A stretch of 64,000 nucleotides of DNA from Datnioides undecimradiatus (Eukaryota; Chordata; Actinopteri; Lobotiformes; Datnioididae): the NCBI GenBank assembly GCA_008933995.1, contig WARS01000013.1, forward strand, positions 10,126,023 to 10,190,022, given 5' to 3'. Under the pieces are notes generated by a model. The model saw only the letters and a program-made list of their open reading frames with translations, searched no databases and was not told the origin of the DNA. This document shows, piece after piece, positions 37,040 to 50,254 of this stretch; position 1 is the first letter of the stretch, and each line of letters opens with the position of its first letter. Both the position numbers and the translations under genes were made by a program.

Positions 37040-40000
37040 ATGTATTACTCGTGTTCTGAGAAAACAAATCTGTTGACATAGTTACATTGTGGGGACTTGC
37101 CTGACTTTTGGGGACAAAATACTCCAATGTAAATTCCTCTGAAGTGATGGAAACACATCAGCTTTAGTCTCTCAGAAGTGTAATATTAGCAGGGCACTGG
37201 ATTTGGAATACATGAACAGGGAAGACAAGCTGTGTGGAGCATGTGTACACACACATTACATACACACACAGGCATGCACACTTGCGCACATACACAGACA
37301 TAATGGGTTTCACTGACAGTGCAGTCAACAGAGTGCAGACACTTCAAAGTAAGATGATCTGATGGAACACATATAACACAGTCTATTATTGCTTTATGCT
37401 TAAACATTTTATTAACTTCGGTCACGTGGTGTTCTCAGAACTTTTAGGTGTTTTAGGTGTTGGTGTAGTCTGAAGGTTTATCCTTAATGTGGTTGGTTTT
37501 ATATTTTAGCATTAATGTGAATAACTTCTATTCCAACTTGTCAGCAGGATCTTTCTGGTGGTATTATTTTTTTAGATTTGTTACTGGAGCTCTTAGAGCT
37601 CTTTATTTTTCTGACTGAGTGTGTTGATATGTGACATGAATTGGAGGTTAGTTCAGTAGATATGCGGTAATACCGTATACTAATCAACAATATAGCACTG
37701 GAATATACAACTAGATGTACAACTGAAAAAAGCCAAACAAGGATAAGCAGACAAATGTAGCTACAGTATAATTCAGAGGCATCAAAATACTGAATGTACG
37801 AGCTGTACATAGTGTATAGATGTAGCTGGTGTAAATAATGTACAAAATTTGTGTGTACACAGTGTGTACAGAGACTGTTTATATGTGTTTTTGTTAATTC
37901 TCATTATCAAGTGTAATGTGTTTTTAAATAATAACTTGAGTAGAAATGCATATGAGGTAAAGAGCCTTTCAAATTCATCTTTGGCTGGAATTAAGGTTAT
38001 AAAGAAGACGGGTATGGATTTGACCTCAGGGTTGACAGCATCTTATAAAAAGACAAACTACAGTGATGACAGTTAAAGTTTTGTTTCAGCTTCAAATCAA
38101 CCGCACATTTTATTAAACACACACTGGTATTATGGAGATTAATGCACAGAAAGAGCAGCGGATGGGGAGCGATCACGACAGACAGTGACCATCGTGGTTC
38201 TGGTGAGGGCAGTATTTACATGAGCTGTGGGCAAACCCAAATCACTGTTGCATAAAGATACACTGCAAACCAAAACATTCAGTTCTGCGGTGCAAAATTG
38301 AAATTCGAGTATCTGTAACGGTGGATGAGGGACATTCTTCAGTGTTTCGTTGCTAGTGTTTACAGAAAGCAGTCAGTAACAAAACAGTTGGTGTTTTACA
38401 GTTTGTATTTATCACATCAGCAACCAGAGATGGGGGTTTGTCAGATCTTAGGAGTGACAGCTTACTTCTGTATTCTTACTTTGTTTCACCTGAAAAGCTC
38501 CTACGTAGTCATTTTCTACTGTACATTGTCTGGGATAATCATAAACAAATCATAAACCTAAGATTATTATTACTTAGCTTCACTGCCCTACAGACAGTAA
38601 AACAAATTATCCACAACAAATGAAGAAATTCAAAAACACTCTCTTTCTAGAGCTTCTCTAGCTGTGATTCCCAGTAGATTCTCTTGTTGTGGGTTGAGTT
38701 TGTTTTGGTGTTTCTGTGCCGCTCAGCTGTGTCCAAACAAGGCCTCCACTCTTCATCGCCCCTCATCCTTGCTGTTTGATAGCTCACCTCCTTGCTGTCT
38801 GGATCACAGCTCACATCAAAGGTCTGCTCAGCACACCAATCCTGGTCTTGTGCTGGCTGATAAAGCAACACCTCATCCATAACTTCAACCACATCCCTCA
38901 CTTCTATGCAATCTTCCTATCTGCCTGAAACCAGCCTATACTTGTACAGCTAGGGCTTATTTTCAAGAACACAAAACAAAATTGCAGGAAAAGTGCTGGA
39001 AGGTGGAAAACTACAACAGAAAGACAAGAAAGACAAGGGCAGTAAGAAAGTGCACACTTAACTTTACTGCAATATCTGTCAGTGACAAGAAGAGATCCAG
39101 TTACATGCTTGAGCCACTGTCTGGGCAAATCGGAAGCATTCAAGACACCCAACCCCCTCCAAGATATTGCTGATTAAATAAGAAAACCATGATAATCGAA
39201 GCAGCATTTCCATTTATGAAATCTAACTCACAGGCTGGTCCACCACGGGGGCTGCCGTCCTCCTGCTCCCCCCCAAATCATTCCCAAACAGTCTGCCTGA
39301 CTTCTGCACCCCATGCCAAATGCAGAGAAGGAAAAGGGGAAGGAGAAAAATAAATAAATCCTCAATTTTAATGGCTCATTTCCGTGGGACACTACCCTGA
39401 AGCCTCAGGCCTGACATCAGTAAAGAGACAACCCCTCAACCCCAATCCTCCATTAAATCTTCCCATCCACACACACTCTGAGCACGCACAAGAGTCGGGG
39501 GTATGTCTAATCTGATTTTTCAGTTTGGTCCTCCTCTCCAGAGAGCAGACAGACAGTCAGACCTGCTGGTGGCACAGGCAGGTGAATGTACTGGCCCAAA
39601 CCAGCTGAACTCATGATTAGTTATTTATATGCTTGCTCGTGTTTGTTTGTTTGTGTGTCCGGGCAAATTAACTGCGAGAGTATACAAACTGACTTTCATG
39701 AAACATACAGAAGAGATAACAAGTAGCAGTAATGGTTCATTAGCAAAAGTAGTATTTCCTAAACTTTTATTTTTAGCAACATGAATGATGCTTTATAACT
39801 TATTGAGACTTCTAAATAAAGAGTTTGAAAAACACTTTGCTTGTTTGTGTAACTGATCATAAATATAGAAAAAGTATAATTAAAAAAGAAATGACAGTCA
39901 AAATTATATACATACATGTTTACATTTTTAGAAGAACATGAGAGTTTGAGGTATGTAGAGATGAGTTTATGACTGCACATTCATCTTATAATTTAAAAAA

Positions 40001-41155
40001 AAAGAAAATTATACTATTATACTAAATAATAATATTAATCTATGTATTTGTCAGCAATTATCTTGGAAGCATCAACAGCAACCATATAAAATATATAAAA
40101 TCAATGAATGACTGTCAGCACAATATAACACAAGTGTACATACGAAATGTTATGTATGTTATTACTCAGTTTATCATTCAAATATGCTTTCTCAGTACTT
40201 ATTGCTAGTTGCTACTCTTTGCTGTCTGTGACAACTGAACAAACACAATGTGGTGATGAGATCTCTAAGGTGTGGATGAAAGCTGTGGAGGAAATAAAGC
40301 GAGTACTGGTTTAAAAATCAAGAATGAAAATATCCACCTGTGACTGTATGTGTGGGTTGTATATAAACGGAAGAGGACAAAATCAACAAACCCTACAACT
40401 AGTGCTATAAACACTTATTACGTGTTATATACTGCTTATAAATGCTAAATAGGAGGATTAAAGTAAATAATTGTCAGAAAAATGGGTAGCTTCGTATCCT
40501 CAAATGCATGATAATTTAACCCGGTGTGTCGCATAACGTGTGTGTACTGATACGTCCTATAGAGAGTTGTAACATAATAAATGGGGACATTTGATGCTTC
40601 AAGACGCAGATGCAGAATCAGAGGAAGAAAGAAGAGAACTGGGTATTTTTGTTCTGCGCTATCAGTCACTGTATCTGCCGTTCAGTGTCACCCTCGAATG
40701 GCCTCTGCTCCTCTGTTGTCTCCACGCCGCCCATGTGCCTCCTCGCAATGACGTTATGTACACACACCTGATGATTAATATGCAGCAATGAAAGCAGGGA
40801 AAAGAGAAGCGAGGGGTGGAAGAAAAGCGGAGGGGAGAAAGGCCTGATGGGAATCTTTCCGGGACAGTAAACACTGCATGAATTAACCTATCAGAGCGCT
40901 GACAACATGGGGTGTGACCAGGGAACAAATGAGGAGCGGGAGAGGTAGAGAAAATCTACTATAGTATATATCCTAATAATGTACAGTCCATAAAAACAGG
41001 ATCCGGGACAACAGACCTTCTGAAAGTGTGCAAATCTCCAGGATTGTTAGTTTAACCTCAGCTGATACATTGTTACTATTACAGATATAACATGGGACAG
41101 AGGTATATTGTTTCACAGAATGCTTATGTATGCATGTGTGTATAAATGTGTGTAG
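37040..41155. other. Intergenic stretch without recognisable genes
   Basis: A/T-rich, especially 39,720-40,150. Scattered short frames have no recognisable protein content. Nothing specific was seen. Confidence 0.5.
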
Positions 41156-41159
41156 TGCA

Positions 41160-41330
41160 AACTCAATGTCAATCAAGACAGTTTCTAATTAAGAGTTGCT
41201 GTGCAAGGTTAGCGATTGTTGCCGGGGAAGGAAATCACTATCAGCGTCCCATTTTCATATGAATGAGCTCTTTTAATTAGAGTGAACAGCTAATGAGAGC
41301 CTATATCAAAATAATAGAATGTTTTACCAG
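41160..41330. promoter_or_regulatory. Candidate conserved non-coding element
   Basis: Short block with TCTAATTAAG near 41,185, the palindrome TTCATATGAA at 41,254-41,263 and TTTTAATTAGAG near 41,271. These are homeodomain-type words in a balanced background. Inference from texture only. Confidence 0.3.
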
Positions 41331-41334
41331 CTAT

Positions 41335-43620
41335 GTAAGAAATGAACAAAAAAAGGCAGATGATGACATATAGGACGAAAAAGGAGCTGAAGAGAGAAAC
41401 AAATGGAGGGAAAGGCAGGGAGATTAACTGGTTCTGAGCAGAAAACAGATATCTGTTGTCTTTGAACCTGTAATGTTATTTCTGCGCTGACAGAAGTTCA
41501 AAGAATCCGTAGGCTGAGATTGAGTCAGACTTTGCACAAAAGGAACGAGAGAGAATAAAATGTCGACTTGCATGTTCTAAGTCTGCTGTGTGTGAGAGAG
41601 AGAGACAGAGTGAGAAAGAAGCAGGAAGGGAGATCTCAGATGAAAAGCAGAAAAAAAACTCTCCTCCATTGTTGGAGTCTGTGTGTTCGTGTGTGCGTGG
41701 TTGTCAAGCGTGCACACATACTTGTGTGCCTGCTATAATTTCTCCATTTGAAGGTTAATTAACGCTTGAAGTAAAAGCTACAGGATTGCAAATCAAAGAC
41801 AGTAAACAGTCTTCTAGCCGCCTGAGGGGATTATTAGAAAAATAAATGAAAGCTGCATAAAACAATTAAAATATTTGAAATGTGAACTTTGAGAAGCAGT
41901 TTTCTCTCCGCTTTACTTTGATAACATTAAAATGATCAAGGACAAGTGAAATAAACTTGTTAGCTTGACACTGTACTGTGGACACTGTCACTGTAGTGCA
42001 TTAATGGCAACCAAACAATGTAGAGCATTCAAACCAAATGAGTTTTCAGGAACCTTCACATGTATCTCTGTGAAATGCAGAAAATGTAAATGTCATTTCA
42101 AATATTGAAATTGCAATATAATAATCATATGAGGTTATATTTTCTCCACTCTGCTTCTGCCACTTCAAACAGAAAACAACAAGCGCAGAAGTGCTCCTTA
42201 TGCTAGTTATGCTCCTCGAAAGAAGAGGAAGAAAAAGAAAATGTGTGTGATGTTAGTAGTCGTGAGGGCAGTATATATATATTTATATGTTTGATTGGGG
42301 CTGTGCCGTGTGCGTGTCAACACCCTCAATCTGGCAAACCGGAGGGATATGAGCTAATTAAGGAGGAAGACAACCGAAGGGGCGAAACAGAGGGAAGAAA
42401 TCAAATTAAGGGAGGGGGGGGGATTAGTGAGAGAGGCAAAGTACTTTCTACTTTTTCTAGAGTTTGGCAGAAACATTTGGAAAGAAAGAGGACAAGACAA
42501 AGAGGGATGGTAAGCAGGGAGTCAAGCATTGCAGAGATGGATGAAGAGAGCTTTTGCTGAAAACTGATTTGGAAGCTATTTCAGACCACATTTGCATCAA
42601 ATGAACCCCCACACCCAGTTTTTATATGTTCCATTTGTCTTAGTGTCCCCTTTTTCTTGTCATTTTCTCTGTGTCTTTGTCTGTCTTTCCGTCTCCTCTT
42701 AGTTCTCTCAGAGGAGCTGTCCTTGTCCCAGCCCTGGAGTTCGTATCTGATGGGCAGCGGGCCACTGTTTTCATAAACACAGTTTTTGGAGGGCTAGCAT
42801 ACATACATAAACAGCAGCACCACAGGCTGCAGTGTCAGATCTCCTCTAAACCTCCGTCACTCACTCTGCTCTTCTAAAAGCCCCATCAGGCAGTGTTTGG
42901 GCCAGCCTGACAGTGCTGGGCTTTCAGACGGGTCCCAGACAGAACCAGAGCCATGTTTGGGCCCCCCTGCAGACACTGAGCCCCCCGACCCATCAGAACC
43001 CCACTGTCCCTGCCTGTCAGTCCAGGATTAACTCTGTATACACACTGGGCCATTACAGTACACACAGCATAGACCTCAGGGCACAATAAATATCCCTTAA
43101 TCTGATAACCTTGTGTTTGCTTAAAAAAGAAAGTTATTTAGAGGCTTTTGTGGATTCGAAATTGTATGTTCGCATATTACTCTATGAAGAACCTCGAATT
43201 CTGTAAACATTTTTTCTCTGATAATTAAAGAACCATTTGTGGTTTCCTAAAGCTGAGATCTTGAGGTTCTTAAGTGTTCCTTTGGTTTTTCTGTGGCACC
43301 AAAACCTCTGCGTGGCACTGCAGCAGCGTTCCCATTAGAATACATTTTAAGGAAATCTATCCACAGCCGGAACAAAAGCACAGTAGTGACTCAGTCCCTA
43401 AGGATATAACTCCTGTCAGAGGGTTTGTGCATCAATGAGAAATTTTCTCCCATTTGACAAAAAAAGCATTTTAAGTTGCTTTAATCAATACTAATACTAA
43501 TCAATATTTATATATTGACAAAGGAGTGTGACAACAAATATGTGCGTCTGAAAAAATTGCTATTGATGATGACAATAAGGATTTGTAGCTACAACCAGTG
43601 TGACAAACTGTGTATATTCA
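41335..43620. other. Intergenic stretch without recognisable genes
   Basis: Includes a purine-rich patch (42,340-42,540) with a 9-base G-run near 42,413-42,421. A 105-codon plus-strand frame (42,243-42,560) is low-complexity purine-coded and not credible as a gene. Confidence 0.5.
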
Positions 43621-44015
43621 GGGCATAAATGTAATTTTACTACTTGAATATTTTAATTTAATGCAACTTTATACTTCTACTACTTCTACTTCTACATTTT
43701 AGCAGGAGATATCATACTCCTTACCCCACTACACTGATTTCAAGGTTACATTTACTATTTTCATACAACTAAACATATTATTATAAATATGCATTGTTAG
43801 GAATCAAGGTACCCAACAGTGTGTAAGGTAACACCAGCTTCACCTCTACCAAGTGCTGCTTATATCATGATTATATCGTGAATATTACTTTAATTTAAAA
43901 ATGTATCATACTTATTTGGGCATTTAATTTTAGTTTTGATTCAACATTATGTTTAAACTTTAAGAGTAGTAGTAATTTCAATGCATCATTTTTACTTGTA
44001 AAGGATTTTACTCAC
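43620..44015 (-). repeat. Teleost AGTAAAAGTA-type interspersed repeat, reverse orientation
   Basis: GCAACTTTATACTTCTACTA, CCCCACTACACTGATTT, the middle word ACCCAACAGTGTGTAA and the right end TTTTTACTTGTAAAGGATTT match from memory the reverse of the family found near 28.5 and 30-31 kb. This is the longest copy in the window, old and without coding capacity. Confidence 0.6.
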
Positions 44016-44019
44016 GAGA

Positions 44020-46550
44020 TTTAACTTAAATAAATGTAACAGCCAGCAAACAGACGTAATGATGTTTCTGTGTTCACCATTTCTACAAGACTTGCATGAC
44101 AGAATAATCATGAGATTTTAGCTTGTTCATGTCAAAACAATGACTTAATTAGTCATTTTCTTTTTTCAGGGCAGTTTTACATCAGACACATTGACATAAA
44201 TATGATACTACATAAATTAAACAGTGTTCTAAATGTATTATAATCCCATTGGATTTAGAAATGAACGACACAGACTGTGTGACTCATAAGGGATGAGTTA
44301 GGATGGGTTTCTTTGTTTATGACTATCATGTTTGGTGACTAATCTAAACATAGCATCTACCTCTGGGTTTCAGCAGACCAAATAGACTCCCCAAGGCTCC
44401 CTGAAGACATTTCATTAGATTGTAAAACAAGCATGAAAATCCAAGAATAGTTGACATCTCTTTGACATCTTTTACAAGGTTATCCAGAGTGGAAGTGACT
44501 TTTCACATGACCCCACACATCACATGACCCCACCAGCAGCAATTTTACTTAAACTGGATCCCCAGTTTTTAAACACTCCTCCCTGCAGCATAAAGCCCCC
44601 TCTGCAGTAACACAATGCTCGAAAAGGAACAGCTTCGGGCCTTTCCTTCAAATTCATTACTATGTTGGTTTAACATAATTATTGGGAACATTTTTGTACC
44701 TACGCTAGACCTCTAACCAAAATCCAGGAGATTAATAATAGCTAAGGCTCTATACCTGGCTGAATATAGGATTTGAAAAGCTTAGATTAAAATAGAAGAG
44801 TAGGGTCAACCTGGAGTCCTGCTGTTTTGCAGATAATGTAAAACTGTTGGGGGAAAACATATTTGTAATGAAAATAAACCAGTTTGACATCCTATTTCAA
44901 TTTATATAAATTTGTAAGGATAAAAAAATGTTTCAGCATAATTCAAACAAATGGCTTTTTTTCTTGCTGGAGTGACGCTGTAGTTTGTTGTTCTGCTGTG
45001 TGGGATTAACAATACTTGAACTACAGAGAGGATAGCAATGTGATAAGTAGGTGTGCAAATAGGATGAGTATCGAAGGAAAGCTGTTTCTTCTATCTTTTT
45101 TTCTCTGAATCATCTCAGCTTCCCCGCTGCTTTTTCCAGTCACCTCAGAGCTTGAGTCACAACTGCAATGTGAGATTGTGTTTACATACATCTCTGACCA
45201 CCACCTCCTCTCTATATGAGGGGATGAGTGATAGACATCGGCAGGTGCACATTTTACTGGCTGGCATTTTTCAAGGTGACTCTGCAGGTGACCTTTGACC
45301 TGAACGGCTGGACTCTGCTGAGCTCAGCTGCAATGATCGAATGTTATTCTTCAGCCATCAGTCCCTGCCTTTTACTGACTGTCCCCTCATCCTGGGGTGG
45401 TGGAGGGGGACGAGAGGATGACAGCGGCAGTAAAAGCAGAGAGGGGTACGGAAGCAGTCTATCACATAGATATGCAGGACAACTCAGAGGTGATGAGAGA
45501 ACAATGGTGTCTTGAAGGTGTTTCATTCATTAGGGTGTACTGTTTACCCCTTGCAGCTATCTTGTGGACATATAAGCTTATGTGCCTCTTTATTATGCAA
45601 AAAGGGAATTTTGTTTTTTGAGTGGCTCTCAGATTTTTTTCTAAAACTAAGTGACTTACTTAAAGACTCCACATGTCACTGATATTTAATTAATGATATA
45701 TAATGTAACTGGTCAGATTAACTTTAACGGGTACATAATATAGTTAAACAATATAGCAATAATATAGTATGAATAGTTATTTTGTGTAGTTATTTATATA
45801 TATATATATTTATTTTTTTTTTACAAAAATATATACTACTCCATTTAGACTGAAAGACCATTCGAGTTTAAACTCAACTAGACCAGGAGAAACAATTGAT
45901 AAAAGTGGATGATGCACTGGCACTCTGTGATATTTGTTTTGGGCACACACAAGCAGCAAATTAATTCACAGGTTAATTATTTTCCTATTTTCAGAGTTAT
46001 TAATGCTGCTTGTGATCTTAACAGTATCACCATGTCTGTACTGTAATGTCAGTATTGACATTTTATGTATTCTAGATATAAAAAGCAACACAAAAGCTGA
46101 GAAAGCAAAACTATCCAATCTAATCTCTGGAAATAGCATTGCACCGAGTTCTTTCATATCAGCTTTTATTTTGCTGTGACTCTGCAGTAACAAAGCACTA
46201 TTTTACAATTTTAAGCAATTTATACTTCTGCATGTGTATCATTGAAATATTGCTTGCAATATTGTACAGTAATGATAAAAATAGAGTCGTGAGATGAATG
46301 ACACATTCTGAAAAGGAGACAGTCTTTATACTGACAGATATTATCAGGTACATAATTGGCACTTACTTCTATACTTTGAATTCAGGAGGACAATTGCTAG
46401 TCATAAAGTATTTTTGCATTGTGGTGATTTTATCTTTTACACCAGCGAAACAACATAAATTCAAACTATATTCTAGCCATATTACTTAATGATACAGACC
46501 CACACAGGCATGAGTCAAAAACAACTGGTAAGACTTCCACAGCTGATGGA
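44020..46550. other. Intergenic stretch without recognisable genes
   Basis: A/T-rich apart from 45,120-45,500. A short direct repeat CACATGACCCCAC occurs at 44,504 and 44,521. An A/T tract with (TA)n and T-runs lies at about 45,795-45,822. No exon was seen. Confidence 0.5.
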
Positions 46551-46554
46551 GGGC

Positions 46555-46785
46555 TGGGAGATAAGATGCACCGGAAATGGAGAAGTCGACTGAAAGAGAC
46601 TGCGGTGGTATTAATTAAACAATGCCTTTTTTAATCATGGCTAATTATATTTGCAGGCGAGGGTTGAGAGGAGTGAGGGGGCTGAGGGTGATTCTATCTG
46701 TGTCCCTGCTTATTAGAGTTGTGGAGCCGTCTTAGGCAGCTCCTGTCATCAAATAATCAGCAATAAACATCATCTCTATCATAGT
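46555..46785. promoter_or_regulatory. Candidate conserved non-coding element with GATA site and homeodomain words
   Basis: AGATAAG on the plus strand at 46,559-46,565, TTAATTAA at 46,611-46,618 and GGCTAATTATA near 46,639 lie in a repeat-free block only 3.3 kb from the EEFSEC stop. Enhancer-like texture. Untested. Confidence 0.35.
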
Positions 46786-47049
46786 AGGATGATACTGTTA
46801 AAGCAGTTGTTACATAGGACAGGCTGGTAAAGACAAGCACCTGGTGTAGCTGTTTGGGTATCAACCACAGGGACACGCGAATAAAAGTGTTTGGGGAGCT
46901 GCTTTTAGAGCAACAAAAAACAAACAATACAATTGTCAGGCAATCAAGACTGGATTAAAACAGTCTGGAGGGATTCAGGGCATGTATTTGAGCAAAAGAG
47001 AAAGCAAGCCAAACCACCTCCTCCCACTGCTTAAATTGTTAATTAATGT

Positions 47050-47370
47050 GGCACCCATTTATCAACAATGGCTACTAATTAGTCTTTTCAATCTCCTCTG
47101 CCTCGAACCACATTTTAAACTCTTCTTGCCCTCCCTACTGCCTTGTGGTCAATAATCGCTTCACCACAGTCTTCCCACTTGTTTCTTTCATACGTTGCCC
47201 GTTATCTCGCTCACTAGCCCTTATAAACATCTGGCCAGGGAGTCGCCAGATGTTGACCTCGACTCCTGGCTGACCTGGAGGTCACCAGCAAAAAAGACTG
47301 GAGGCACTGAAGGGAAATCATCACGGCTGTGTCTTATCTCTGCAGAGGAAGATGAGAGATTTTAAATTAA
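47050..47370. promoter_or_regulatory. Candidate GATA/E-box conserved non-coding element with palindrome
   Basis: A GATA site (TTATCT at 47,202-47,207, AGATAA on the minus strand) is followed 20 bases later by AACATCTGGC at 47,226-47,235, which pairs perfectly with GCCAGATGTT at 47,245-47,254. Each arm carries an E-box (CATCTG and CAGATG). A second GATA site (CTTATCT) follows near 47,334. The block is repeat-free. GATA with CAGATG E-boxes is the arrangement recognised by GATA-TAL1 complexes in known enhancers. Use here is inferred. Confidence 0.4.
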
Positions 47371-47665
47371 GGAAAAATATTGGGAGTCTTATTGAAAATT
47401 GGAAATGGAAATACGTGCACTGGGCCTCACTTGCAGGCCAAAATGAACAGGGAGAGCAGGAGGCCTTGCTTCAGGTGTCAAGTATTTTATTGTCTTGGCT
47501 TGGTGATGATGTATACATGTGTGTGTGTGAGGAACTGAGGCAGAACACACTCCAGCTGCACTCCCATAGCCTCCCTGTCTGTTTCCTCACGATCAGCTGC
47601 CTCTAAAAAAGCGATTATATATAGTCCACCAAAACCTTCCTCGCCTAAGCTTGCATGTGCTTCTC

Positions 47666-47669
<4 letters not shown>

Positions 47670-47697
<28 letters not shown>
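47670..47697. repeat. (CA)n microsatellite
   Basis: About 13 CA units followed by an A-run. Confidence 0.9.
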
Positions 47698-47699
<2 letters not shown>

Positions 47700-47701
<2 letters not shown>

Positions 47702-49770
47702 ACAGGATTAGCATGCATGTTAAAAATGTAGTGGGGGAACGCGGGCACACATATTCCATCATTGTATTAATGAAACACACATGATCTTTTATCAAGACAA
47801 GAGTATTTAAAATAATCATCTTCTAACAGGATGCATTGGCAAATTGATTCAGTGTTTACAATTGTATTAAGCCATAACGCATTTTCTTTTTTCAATGAAA
47901 TTGTAATGGAAGGCGGCTAATTTATATATTAATGTCCATTTTTTTATTGGTTAAATAAGGACAACATGCAGATAAAGATACAGATTAGATATTAATCTGA
48001 CTAATATGAGCACTACTTTTAGATGTAAAAAGAATACCGCACATGCACCTTCAGCTGACTATACTGCAGCAATGACACACACGCAATAAGCCGTGTCCAC
48101 CTATGAAATTATGACATAAAATGTAAATATTTTAGACCCTAAAAGAGAATTCCTGTATTTATTAAGAGCTAGTTTTTTAATAAAATCAATGGATGGAGAA
48201 TGAAAGAGGATGGTGGAGCAAGAAAGAGAAATTGGAGAGACACTGGAGTAAAAAGCGACAGATTTTTTTTTCTTGTCTGGTTTTCTATAAGAGGAACGAG
48301 AGGAGATAAGACTAAAAGGACTGTCACTCAGAGGAACAATCCTTCCAGTGTCCCCTTGCTCCCAGTTGTTCCTCACCTCCCTCCCTCTCTCTCTCTCTCC
48401 AATTTCCACAGAGATTCCCGCGGTTGAGATAGAGTCGCTGTTATGACAGTTTATTGACATCATCCGCGCATACCGAATGTCCTGCACTCATCTGCTCCAC
48501 CCCACAACACTTGGAGTGTCAGTAGACAGGTCAAACAGACACACACACACGCAATCATTTCCCACCTCTACAGTTGTTAATAACTGCTTGATCCATCACC
48601 TACAAGGCTAATAAACAATTGTTACATTCCATATTCAGCGGTATATCCTTTTTACAGTTTATTTATTTGAACATTTTACATGGAAAGGAAAAGGAATTGA
48701 AAATGCATGCCCAATTAAATCGACGTACTATGTAGAAAATGTACCTGAGTGTGATTTTTTATATATATATATATATTATATATATATATTACCTTTATAA
48801 ACTACATATTAAATTTAAAAACATAAAGACGTAATAGGTATACTTTTATAGTACATAATTATCCATAGATCCTTTTCCTAAATCTTTAAATCTAACACCA
48901 CATACTGATCATACTTTTGCAGACCAGGGTAATACGATTCAGCAGGCAGTTTCATGCTATATGCGACACTAGTAGGTGCACTCATTATGGATATTAGTTA
49001 CAGCTGAGATCGTATAAGCATCCAATTGGTTCTGGACCACGTGAAAACTGTAGGAAATTATAAGGTAAAATTTGCCAATTATGTAGGTACAGTATGGATG
49101 TCAGAAGAACAAACCAATCACAGGGAAGTGCAGGTTAGGCATGCTCTAAAGTTTAGGGTTCATTGTACAGTAATTGTGGAGAAATTGCGGTAAAACACAT
49201 GGACACAGCATGTCTTTTGACGATACGCAGCGTTCAGTACTGCACAAATGAACTGGAGCTAGCATGGAGACACATTGCTTATGCAGAAAAATGTTTTTGT
49301 TTAATTCAGAGCTTGTTCAGCAAATAGTTTTTGGGTCACAACTGTTACATCCAATTTTTTATATTCTTATTGCATGCATCAAGTTCCAATGATCACAACA
49401 CAAGTAAGAAATAGAGTTTTAAGCATGGTTTTGTTTTATTTGGCTTTCTAAAAAGAAAAGTACTCATTTCAATTCAACAAACCTCTGGTGTAACTGCTGT
49501 CCTAAATAAAATGCAGCTCAACAAACTGCCTGTAATGTAAATGAAACAAAAGCAATAAAGTATAGACAAATACTTTTGAAAGCACACAGCAGCCGCTAAT
49601 GAATTCAAGCCTGTAACATAACACAGCCTTTATCCCAGCTATGAGTACAAAGATCAGAGTGAGCCTGAGGAAATCTGTTCATTATTTCTCTAATGTTGTC
49701 AAATGTGCCAATCATGGCTCAGCTGATTAAGAAATATACTTAAAAAAAAAAAAAGTTTGCTGCAAGTTAT
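47700..49770. other. Intergenic stretch beyond the EEFSEC 3' end
   Basis: A/T-rich sequence with one (AT)n tract. A 128-codon minus-strand frame (48,101-48,487) has no recognisable domain. No gene is supported. Confidence 0.5.
48761..48790. repeat. (AT)n microsatellite
   Basis: About 30 bases of alternating AT with one TT interruption, so it is self-complementary. Confidence 0.9.
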
Positions 49771-49792
49771 AGGAAGAAGGAAAAAGTAATGA

Positions 49793-49798
49793 TTTATT
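49793..49798 (-). terminator. Poly(A) signal of EEFSEC
   Basis: TTTATT on the plus strand, AATAAA in the gene's direction, about 275 bases past the EEFSEC stop. It is the nearest canonical hexamer downstream and implies a short 3' UTR. Confidence 0.6.
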
Positions 49799-50072
49799 TA
49801 AGACAACTCAAATGCATTGGGAGACAAACGGCTGCTTCGACCCTTGTGATGATGTAAACTGGATTAGGTCCATCTCCATACAGAGAGATAAAACAATCAT
49901 TGTTTCACATGCGCTCAGCATTCCACAATCACTGCATTTCAGCAGACTGTCTCCATCCCCAGGAATAAAGAGCCTGAAAGAGGAAAGTTAGCATACGCCC
50001 GATACAGAGAGTAGTATTCCTCTCACCACTCCACCACTACAACACCGTGACACAGTGTCAGGCTGGAAAGTG

Positions 50073-50254
50073 TCAATACTGAACCATCTTTTTATGGGGA
50101 TCAAAGATGTACCGTTTGAAATGTAAGTGAATGCTAACAGGCTGAGAATCTGTCTTGGACTCCTCTTCATTTGCTGCTCCACCTTTGTTTCCACCCTTCC
50201 CTTTCTTCTTAGAGGTGGAGGATAACAACTGCTTGGTTTCTGGGCAAAGACCCT
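50073..50254 (-). CDS. eefsec: EEFSEC exon 7: basic C-terminus and stop
   Basis: Residues 527-586 and stop at 50,073-50,075. After GLCPETKQLL comes a Lys/Gly-rich run KKKGKGGNKGG (542-552), then HLHFKRYIFDPHKKMVQY, matching the mammalian C-terminus pattern. The acceptor is CTCTTCAG. The 3' UTR runs left to about 49,775. Confidence 0.96.

Noticed and set aside
478..50072. DNAJB8 or another intronless gene in the gap
   Set aside because: No frame carries a J-domain HPD motif or comparable length, so it is absent or unrecognisable here.
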